This document shows, piece by piece, positions 55,143-64,000 of a stretch of DNA of 64,000 bases. The stretch is from positions 759,660,235 through 759,724,234 of the forward strand of contig NC_090449.1 in the NCBI RefSeq assembly GCF_031143425.1, read 5' to 3'. The number at the start of each line of letters is the position of its first letter. The first letter of the stretch is position 1. Made by a program: the position numbers and the translations under genes. The notes below the pieces were generated by a model that had not been told where the DNA came from, made no database searches, and was given only the letters and a program-made list of their open reading frames with translations. The DNA is from Pleurodeles waltl (taxonomy: Eukaryota > Chordata > Amphibia > Caudata > Salamandridae).

Positions 55143-58100
55143 TTCAGCAAGCTGATGTGGAGTCCAATGAAGAACAGAGTACTCTGATCCCCACCTCTCC
55201 CAGATTGCCACCCCATCCCGGGAGTGATGCATTTGTCACTACTGTGAAATCTGGTTGGGGAAGGGAGAGGAGTCTGCCTTCGACCCAATCTTCAGCCACT
55301 TCTGCAAGTCTTTACAGTTACCTCCAAGATCCAAGTCATGTTGGAGAGATTTCCCTGATGCAGCGCTCACTGGAACTTAAGGTCCACTGCAGGGCCCACT
55401 TACGCCATCTGGCATAATTCACCTGCAGGTTGCTGAAAGCCAAGAGGCCCAGAAGCCTCAGTCATTCTCATCAAAAACCAGGATAGAGGCTGAAAACATT
55501 GGTATCATAGCCTGAACATCCTGGAGTTGCTGCTCAGGAAGATAAGCCCTAATCTGCACTGTGTCCCGCTCCGATGAAAGGGAGCGTCCGAGAGGGAGTC
55601 ATGACTGACATGTTTATAGTAAATCCCAGCGACTGCAGGAGGTCTGCCATAGTCTGGAGGTGGGAGACGACTGCCTGGGACGAGCCCGCCTGCAACAGCT
55701 AGTCATCGAGATAGGGGAAGACTTGCACCCCAGATATCTGCAGATGAGCTGCGACCTCTGCCATCACCTTGGTGAACACCCTAGGGTCGCTGGTAAGGCC
55801 AAAGGGGAGCAGAGTGAACTGAAAGTGCTTGTGGCCTACCTTCAACCACAAAACACCTATGAGCAGGCATGATGGGGATGTGGAAATGGGCATCCTGCAA
55901 GTCCAACGCTATCAACCAGTCTCCTTGGTCTAGGGCAGAAAAGACCTGAGTCAAAGTGAGCATCTTGAATGTCCTTTTGTGGAGGAGACTGACGGTTTGG
56001 AGGTCTAGAATAGGTCGAAGACTTTTGTTCTTTTTGGCGATCAAAAAGTAGCAGGAATAACAACCACTGCCTACTTCTGATATCAGAACCCTCTCCAGGG
56101 CTCCCTGATAGCAATAACTTCAGCCCGGAGTAAGGACAGATGATCCTCCATCAGCTGTTCTTATGTTGGCGGTAAAGGGGGAGGAGAAGATTCAGGGGAA
56201 GGGCGTAGTCCCTCCGAATGATTTGCCGAACTCACCTGTCCAGTGTAATGGACTGTCATTTGGGAAGATGACGTATTCACCTGCCAACTGGACAGCCAGG
56301 ATCCATTATTAGGAGACTAGGAGGGATTAGAGGCTGCAGCTGGCAGGGGTGTTGGTGGACGACCTCTGGCTACCTGACACACAGAGTTGGAATTCACTGC
56401 ATCCATGCAAAGCTTGAGGAGCTTGTGTAGGATGATGACTGGCCAAGGGTTGGCTTGGGGGAACACCCCTTACGTAACTATGAAAGAGGAGAAAGGCAGA
56501 CTCGCGATGTGGGGCCACTGGAGGCCCCGGGACTTGGCTGTAGCCCGCAAGGCCCTAAAGGGCTCCAGTGTCTGCCTTGTCTCCGAAGAGATGAGTCCCA
56601 TCGAAGGGCATGTCCATAAGGTTAGCCTGGCATCCTCCAAAAAGCCAAATGTTCTCAACCAGGTGTGGCATCTAAAAGCCACTCTTGACAAAACCGCTTT
56701 GCCCAGTGGGTTGCGGTGTGTCCAATCCACAACTGATGGTGAACTTTGCTGCATTTCTCCCACCCTTGACTGCTTGGGAGAGCATGGCCCGGGCCGCCTC
56801 CTGGACCTGTGGCAGCATTTGCGCAAACGTGTACCACAACGTGTGTGAGTAGAAGCCCAAAAGGCATGCGCTGTTCACCAACTGCAATGCCAGGCTGATG
56901 GAAGAAAAAACACTTTCTTTCCCAAGGTATCCAGCCTCTTGGATTCCCTGTCTAGAGGAGAGGCAGCTAATTCGCCATGGAAAGTTAAGGCTTAGACTAC
57001 CAAGCTCTCAGGAGTAGGGTGTTGGGTCACCTGTGGTGGGGTGATGGCGGCGGGCAATCGTCTAGTTCACAGGAGCCCCTGTTCTGGGCTTGGACCACGT
57101 TCCCAGCAGGACATCAGCCTTGTTGAAGGGGAGCAGGGGAGGGTCTAAAGAGTAAACACTTCTGCCAAGAGGTTAGTGTTGACCGCCACGGAAGGCAGCT
57201 CCAGGCTGAGGACCTCTGCTGACCTCTACATCAATGCACATAATTCTCCCACCTCCGTTGCCACGGTAGTGGGAGAAAGCAAACCAGTATCTGGAGATGT
57301 GTCCAGTCCACTAGCATCTCCTAGTTCCTCATTCGAAGTTAGTAGGGGTGTCCAACTGGTATTTGCAAAGGTCCAATGACCGCTTCTATTCTTCCCCCAT
57401 GCCTGGCTGTTTAGATAAATGCTCATGTAACAACCTAGGACCAATGGGCCATGTCGGTGCCAGATTCATCGTAGAGCGACGCTGTCCCGACTACGTCTCA
57501 TCGGGGATAGAACGGGGCTGGCGCTGCCAGTGGGCGCTGGGACTGGTGTTGGAGGAAGTTACGTTGGCATGACCAGCGCCAGTCCAGATCTGTGATCGGA
57601 GCCGCAAGACCCCATCGGAGAGGTAGCTGGAGTCGTTGATGTGGATCCGGATGGGGTCTTCTCTGACCCCGCGGGGCACCAAGGCTCTCCAGAGGATCGG
57701 CACACTAAAAAAAAACGCAGCACCTGGCCTCATAAACCTCCTTTATTTGAGCGGGTGGTTGCTCAGTCTCCCGGAAATGCAGGGGTGCAGAGTTGGACCT
57801 GGCAATGGCTCCATGGATCTGTGACTGAAACGCCAGTGTTCCAAAGTCTATGTGCTGGCCGATGGACGAGAAGAAGTCAAAGATTGCTTCAACTTCTTAA
57901 ATTTCTTGTACCTCTTCCCAGTGTGTTCCGAAGATTTAGAATGGGGTTGGGGTTAGGACTTGGGGTTCCTGAAGCAGTCCCACAACCATCTCCTTGATTG
58001 GGATTGAGACCTCCTAGGAGCAGTGCTAAGTGGCATCAACTGCTGGCCGCAAGCAGCTCTAAGATCCGATCCCCCAAAGTGTTTGGTACCATGGCGTGTC

Positions 58101-58520
58101 ATTCCGAGCATGACTTCGAGTGGTGGTTGTGCTCGAGACACCATAAATAGACCAGATGGGGGGTCTGTAACCGACATGGCATGTTGACAGGTGCCACACG
58201 GTTTAAACTCCACCTTTCTGGAGGACATCTTGGCACACTTCGAAAAAATATTTGAAAACATGTAAAAAAAAAAATAAAAAAAAAAAAAACCTGGTCAAAA
58301 ATCGACTGAGGGCTCTTTTCAGAAAGAACTGACATCTGCGCGCTTATATAGGTGACCAAGACATCACATCCGGGCCAAAGACACTGACTAGGATGTGCTA
58401 AACGCAACAAAGCCACCAGATGGTGCGCAGGAGTACTGCTCAAGTAAAGTCTTCTGGATCCAGTAAGATGCCTGGGAAATTAAAGGTAAGGGATCTGCAG
58501 GTAGAAGGCTTTATCTGGAT
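55143..58520 (-). pseudogene. Old DIRS copy B: RNase H start, reverse transcriptase, gag and left terminus
   Basis: Minus-strand translation shows RPILDLQTV and IALDLQDAHFHIPI (55870-56025), then LLPFGLTSDPRVFTKVMAEV and VFPYLDD (55700-55810) from the reverse transcriptase. The gag N-terminus with FKPCGTCQHAMSVTDP lies near 58150-58210. The left terminal repeat follows at about 58320-58520 (GGTAAGGGATCTGCAGGTAG). Frameshifts and stops are numerous although YLDD is intact. The RNase H part at 55143-55400 overlaps in element coordinates with copy A (51340-51583), so A and B are separate insertions and not two parts of one. Confidence 0.85.
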
Positions 58521-58624
58521 TTCTGTATTTAGGTATTATACTGGTACTAATTAAGGTGATTTCTTTTCTCAGACACTCTTACCAGGTGTAAAAATGACAA
58601 AATAATGAAGCAACACTATGATAA
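58521..58624. other. Short spacer between DIRS copy B and the DNA transposon
   Basis: AT-rich spacer with no feature seen. Confidence 0.3.
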
Positions 58625-61083
58625 AATTGCTCTATTTGTGGTAGTGTGGTCGAGCAGTTAGGCTTATCAGAGGGTAGTGTTAAGCATTTGTTGCACACAC
58701 AAGCAATAGAAGAAACACACACTCAATGATTAAACTCCAGACCAATAGTTTTTATATAAAAAAATATCTTTTGTTATTTCTAGAACCAGAAGATTCGGTT
58801 TGCAGGTAAGTACATAAAACAAAAGTTTTCTTTAAAATGGCAAAAAACTATTTGAAAAGTGGACACAGTGCAATTTCAACAGTTCCTGGGGGAAGAAAAG
58901 ATTGAACAGTTTGACAGGTACGTTTTCAACTTACAGTTCCTATCTCCGGGTTTTAGGTAGTCCGTCATTGGGGATTCTAGTTAACCCCAAAACACCCACC
59001 ACCAGCAACACGAGGCCAGTCGGGTGCGGAGGTCAAAGAGGAACCAAATTAGCGTTGGCTCCTTCGGAGACGGGGGTGGGGTACTCTAAATCCAGTCAGC
59101 CAGCAGGTAAGTATACGTGACTCGGAGGGCAGACCAGGGGATTTGGAAGAGCACTGGAGGGGCCACAAGCAAGCACCAAACACACCCACAGGGGCGGCTG
59201 GGGGCAGGGTGTCAACAGGACGTCAGGTTTCCGGTGCATGTCTATGGGGAGACCCCGGGGTCACTCAAAGGCTGAATGGGGGGTGGAGGGTGTCTTGGGC
59301 ACACCACTGGTCGGACAGGGAAAAGGGCCGCCTGCTGGTCGATGCTGTACTGGGGGTCAGGTTTTCCCAGGCCTGGGGGCTAAAGGTGCAGTGGGTCCTT
59401 TAGGCATCTGATATCTTCGTCCGGGTCTTGCAGTCAGGGGAGTCCTCTGGATTCTCTCTGCAGGCGTTGTCGTGGGGACTTGGAGAGGTCAACCCAGGGT
59501 GGGCTCTTGTTCCCAATCGCCTGGGGACCCTTTTTTGCTAGGTGGACCACCAGGACACGGGCAGTGGGCGTCAGGGGCACAGGGGTCAGGACTCACATCT
59601 AGAGTAAGGTGGAGGCCTTAGTTGAAAGTTTCTTTTGGACAGAGCCGCTGTCCTCAGGAGTTCTTGGTCCTTGTGGGTGCAGGTCAGTCCTCTGGAGTTG
59701 GCAGAGGTCGCTTGGCCCGCTGGACGCATCGCTGTTCTTTTTGCAGGTTCTTTGAAGCAGGAGACAGGCCAATAGGGCTGGGGCCAAAGCAGTTGTCGTC
59801 GCCCTTCTCTGCTGGCGTTTGCAGCTTAGCAGTCCTTCTTGTAGGTTGCCAGGAATCTGGTGAGCTGGGATCAGGGAGGCCCTTAAATCCTAAATTTAGG
59901 GGTTTGTTTGTGTCAGGGGACAGTAGCCAATGGCTAGTGTCCCCGAGGGTGGCTACACCCTTCTTTTGCCCACTCCCTTTAGGGAGTGGGGCACATTCCT
60001 ATCCCTATTGGTCCCTGTCCTCCAGACCAGGATGGAGGATTCTGTAGGGAGGGGGTCACCTCAGCTCTGGACACCTTAGGGGTGGTCCTGCACGGGGTGG
60101 TCACTCCTCCCAGTTTTCCCTAATTTCCCCCCCAGACGTGCTGCCAAAAGTAGGGCTTTGTTTTGGGGGTGGGCATCTCCACCAGCTGGAGTGGCCTGGT
60201 GCACTGTAATCTGAGGCTTGAGCCTTTGAGGCTCACCGCCAGGTGTTACAGTTCCTGCAGGGGGAGGTGTGAAGCAGGCTTGGTTTCTGACCTCAGAGTA
60301 CACAAAGGCACTTACCCCATGTGGTCAGAAGCCCGTCAAAGTGGCTGGCTGGCACAGACTGGTCAGTCCTATACTAGCAGTTGGGCTAACAGAGGGGGCA
60401 TCTCTAAGATGCCCTCTGTGTGCATTTTTCAATAAATCCCATAATGGCATCAATGTGGGTTTATTGTGCTGAGAAGTTTGATACCAGACTTCCCAGTATT
60501 TAGTGAAGCCATTATGGTGCTGTGGGGATCGTAATGACAAACTCGTAGACCACATACTCAATATGGCTTCACTGCACTTACAATGTCTAAGAATTGACTT
60601 AGACACTGTAGGGGCATATTGCTCATGTAGCTATGCCCTCACCTGTGGTTTAATGCACCCTGCCTTAGGGCTGTGAAGTCTGTTGGAGGGGGGCTTACAT
60701 ATGACACAGGCAGTGGTTTGTGGGCATGGCACTCAGAGTAGTGCCATGTCGACTTTGTCCGTTTCTCTCCACCAGCACAAACAAGCTGCAATGCAGTGTG
60801 CATGTGCTGAGTGAGGGGACCCCAGGGTGGCATAGTACATGCTGCAGCCCTTAGAGACCTTCCCTGGCCACAGGGTTCTTGGTACCATGGGTACCTTTTA
60901 CAAGGGACTTAACTGTGTTCCAGGGCTGTACCAATTGACGTAACAAAGGTACAGTATTAGGGAAAGAAAACTGGTGCTGGGGCCTGGTTAGCAGGGTCCC
61001 AGCACACTCTCAAAGAATGCATTCAACACTAGGCAAAAAGACGGGGGGGGGGGTAACCATGCCAACTGTGGCACTTTCCTACA
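58625..61083 (+). mobile_element. TGTAGGAA-type non-autonomous DNA transposon, left-truncated copy
   Basis: The right end GGCACTTTCCTACA at 61070-61083 matches the family terminus; the left terminus is not seen, and similarity to the copy at 51584 starts at TTTGTGGTAGTGTGG (about 58627). The interior of about 1.2 kb (59400-60620) is missing from the split copy at 51584-55142. No transposase motif occurs in any frame; a 141-codon plus frame at 59622-60047 has no domain. Reverse-complemented, it shares blocks with the element at 5838-8634. Confidence 0.75.
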
Positions 61084-64000
61084 TCCTGCTTAGAGTTAAG
61101 TCAGGTTTTAGCCAATTGTACACTACTTCAACGGATCAGAGCACATGCACCAGGGCCCAGACAGCAGGAACCAGTAAACTATAGAGCTGAAAAACCAGCA
61201 GCATCTCTTAAAAATGTGGAAGGGTGATCATACAGAAAAAGGCACTTGCCGGCAGATCAAAGACATTTTTGTCACTAGTGATAATGTGGGAAACTGTGTG
61301 TGGAAATCTGAGGATGGAAGCATAGTGTAAGGATTTCTGTTGAGAGACCATGTTTGAAAGATAGTGCACCATAACCATCTTATCAAAGAGCCTTCTAGTC
61401 CTCACGTTGCGAGACGTTTCTGGTCCCTGTGGCTTCAAGAAAAAAATATCATTCGTCATAAACATATGTACCATGTAAGCCAAAAAACACATTAATGTAA
61501 CATTTCAAATTTGTGTTAGATTAAGTCTACTTACAGCCTATTTAGTTCGCAACAAGCTTGGACCCAAAGCACACCACACCCAAGCTAAACAGCAGAATTA
61601 AGGCCCTCAGCATGGCTGTGTAGCTATTCACCGCCACGACTCAACTATTCCATCAGAAACAAAGTACCCAGACACCATAGCTAGGGTCAAACCATATATT
61701 TTACCATGCTCTCTTGCACATTTGATTACCCTTTCAACAGCACAGGTTTCAGCTTATCAGTGACAATTCTGGAGCATGCCAAAATACACACTTAAGAGAA
61801 CTGAAATCGTGACCAATTTCTGTTCACTGTAACGCCGAAGCACTGCAGGTAGTGTTTATTGCCCAGCGTCAGACAATAGCACCAAAGTTCAACATGCTAA
61901 CACCGCCAAATACCTCCTATTAGCTGAAATCAAAGCCTATTAAGATCACAACCACAGCAAATTATCTGAGCCTAATTATTCTTTGCGCGTGTATGTTCAG
62001 CTTCAGCCATAATCCACTTTATGAGGCCAGGGAACCACAGTTTAAATTTACCATATTTTAAAATTCCGTAATTTTATAGTTGCAACGTAATTGTAAAATT
62101 TGGTAGTCTTCCTTTTTAATGTAAGAAAGGGTGGAGAAGGTGAGAGAGTAACAGGCAACGGGAGACCTGACTTTCTTGTGTTTCAGGGCATTTAAAAGAA
62201 ACAATGTAAAGAGGAAAGGAGAATTTAAAAGAACAGGGATGGCAGCAAACAGGCCATACAATTGAATGAGGTGAAAGAGAGGAGAGAACATGCACTTTTT
62301 AAAAGGTGCATCCATTCTTCGAGTTTCCCGGATGATTGCAACACTGCCAGTATCTCGTTGGTGTCTCTAATGTTAAGCTCCGTCTGAGATGAACAGAGGT
62401 TAAGTGTGAAGATCACACCCATCTACCCACTTTAACTCTTCATAATCTTAGGAAGACCCAGCATAGAATTACATCACTTCATAAGGGACATAGGCTGATG
62501 GAAGTAATGAGAGGGGTAGAGGTAAAGATGGGTGTGCAGCCTCTTACCACTTCTAAGAGGGAACACGTAACCATACATTCTAGCTGTTTACTTGCTGTGG
62601 TGAAAAGAGTGAATCTTAGCCAAGGATTTTCAATGATTATTTGTTAAACTGATATTATGTAGAGTATCAAATATGGCAGAGAAGCCGAAGAGAACCAGTA
62701 GGGATAGGACTCCCTGACCACTGAGGATGCACGTGGTCCTACCAATAGTTAAAATCTGGGGAGACAAAGGCTTGAAATGAGCAAAGGGCACAATACACTC
62801 GGTGTTAGAGGTACAATAAACGTAGCTTTACCACCTACATGCTTTTTAAAAAAAAAATTAGGAGTGAGAATAACGACCGCCTGGGGGAAATGAAGTATAG
62901 TGTGCATTTTACAAGCAGATCATTAATCAAAAGCGTCAGCAGATACTTTTATACTGAGACAATCGGATAGAAAACTAACAGAGTGATTATCAGATCCTCT
63001 CCTTACTCGTTTGTCTGCCTCAAAATTGGCCCATTCAGGAACAAACCTAAGTGAATGTCACTGTTATATCTTTAAATACTTTTTTTTTTTTTTTTTACAT
63101 TGAGTTGGATGTAAGTAAAAGCATGTCTTGTCTTGTTCCATGTATAGCACGCTTATACCACGAGTTGAGTTTGCTTTATAAGAATGTACAAATACATAAA
63201 TATAAGTTTTGCAAATCAGGACAATTGACAACAATGAAATTGCAATATAATGCTGAAAGGCTTGAATGGTGTCTATACCAGTTGCTAAAGTCCCTCAACC
63301 AGAGTTTTAGACCCTAGCCACACTGCTGGAGGCCAAATAGCTATAATGCCGTTAGAACATTCAATCCACTATGGGTAGAATGGTCTAAATTAAAAAGAGA
63401 GAAACAGAAAGACAAACACTGAAATACAGGGATTTTGAACTTGATAAAATATCTACTTGTCAATGGATGGGATGCGTCATAAACCTATCTGTCCTGCAAA
63501 GAAAAATAAATAAATCCACTTGTTACCTTGGTGCTATGCAGTGAAGAACCAAGCAACGAAAGCGTTTTCATATCAGAGCTCTGATAATAGCCTTTTATGA
63601 TTATCCCAGGTATCCTATAATAGCAGGGTTTGGATACTAGCAATTACTGGATTATGCCATCTTTCCCACAAATCTACATCTTAAGGATGGAAGTAGCAGG
63701 AAGAAGTAGTTTTAAGGGGTTAAATGCCCTATTGAGTCTGTGCATACCTGCAAACCTGCATGTTTACGGGTTTTCACCAAATTGTGTCTATCCTCTTCCC
63801 ACACTAAATGTTGAAAATGTACTCCTGATAGGGGCAGAAGTAAAGCTTTTAGCAAGGCGAAAAAATGGGTTGTACTGAAAGTGAATTTGAACTCTCAGAT
63901 TTTCACATCAGCAAATATAAACATGCATATTCACTCATGCTAAAATGCAGTTCACAAAAATGTTCTAGGAGTAGGGTTTCAAGGCCTAATTCTGTAAATT
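61084..64000. other. No gene recognised (possible upstream MASTL intron)
   Basis: AT-rich sequence with few repeats. A 94-codon minus-strand frame at 61208-61492 is preceded by a good acceptor-like TTTTTTTCTTGAAG at about 61436, but its translation (GPETSRNVRTRRLFDK) does not match MASTL or another family I know. Another minus frame at 62225-62422 contains NIRDTNEILAVLQSSGKLEE, also unrecognised. If MASTL continues to the right, this is intron. Confidence 0.4.

Noticed and set aside
46973..58520. A single large DIRS element split by nested insertions and MASTL exons
   Set aside because: The RNase H segments at 51340-51583 and 55143-55400 correspond to overlapping parts of the element, so there must be two separate copies.
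54681..64000. Upstream MASTL exon encoding the GTPDYLAPE motif
   Set aside because: I looked for it on the minus strand and did not see it; the region is filled by transposon, DIRS copy B and unrecognised sequence.

Overview
The window reads as vertebrate nuclear DNA dominated by transposable elements. The repeat mix (several DIRS tyrosine-recombinase retrotransposons, L1/Tx1-like and L2/CR1-like LINEs, long non-autonomous DNA transposons, MITEs) together with a 17-kb intron suggests a large-genome salamander, most likely a newt; the species is an inference. The only host gene I recognise with confidence is the 3' end of MASTL (Greatwall kinase) on the minus strand. Two coding exons lie at 54166-54279 and 53989-54090, separated by a 75-bp intron, and the terminal exon is at 36647-36804 after a 17.2-kb intron. 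Splice phases fit and the encoded C-terminus matches vertebrate MASTL.

Layout, left to right. 0.5-1.9 kb: a decayed DIRS fragment with a recent 194-bp tandem duplication. 5.5-11.25 kb: long newt-type repeats interrupted by a 2.8-kb DNA transposon. 11.25-13.4 kb: a 5'-truncated L2/CR1-like LINE with a long open reverse transcriptase. 13.7-22 kb: MITEs, a near-perfect 48-bp palindrome, a 1-kb degenerate CCACT/CCAATCTA satellite and a 1.6-kb non-autonomous element. 23.46-29.42 kb: a structurally complete DIRS element on the minus strand with inverted termini, an internal complementary region and open gag, RT-RNase H-methyltransferase-like and tyrosine recombinase frames. 30.3-33.2 kb: a decayed minus-strand gene of an uncharacterised family, with a PIN-like EADxRI/SNDT segment and a C-terminal Cys cluster. 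34.1-36.8 kb: probable MASTL 3'UTR and terminal exon.

The last MASTL intron (36805-53988) contains a plus-strand L1/Tx1-like insertion with target-site duplications, a decayed L1-like fragment, part of an old DIRS copy, and a minus-strand element with CpG-rich tandem units and an L2-type tail. The two upstream MASTL exons lie between the left and right parts of one DNA-transposon family, flanked outside by parts of two different old DIRS copies. From 58.6 to 61.1 kb there is another copy of that transposon, and 61.1-64 kb has no recognisable gene.

The complete DIRS has all three catalytic modules in open frames and may be recently active; the other three DIRS copies are dead. Most other long open frames are chance or antisense frames inside repeats. 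All family assignments were made by reading translated motifs without database searches.
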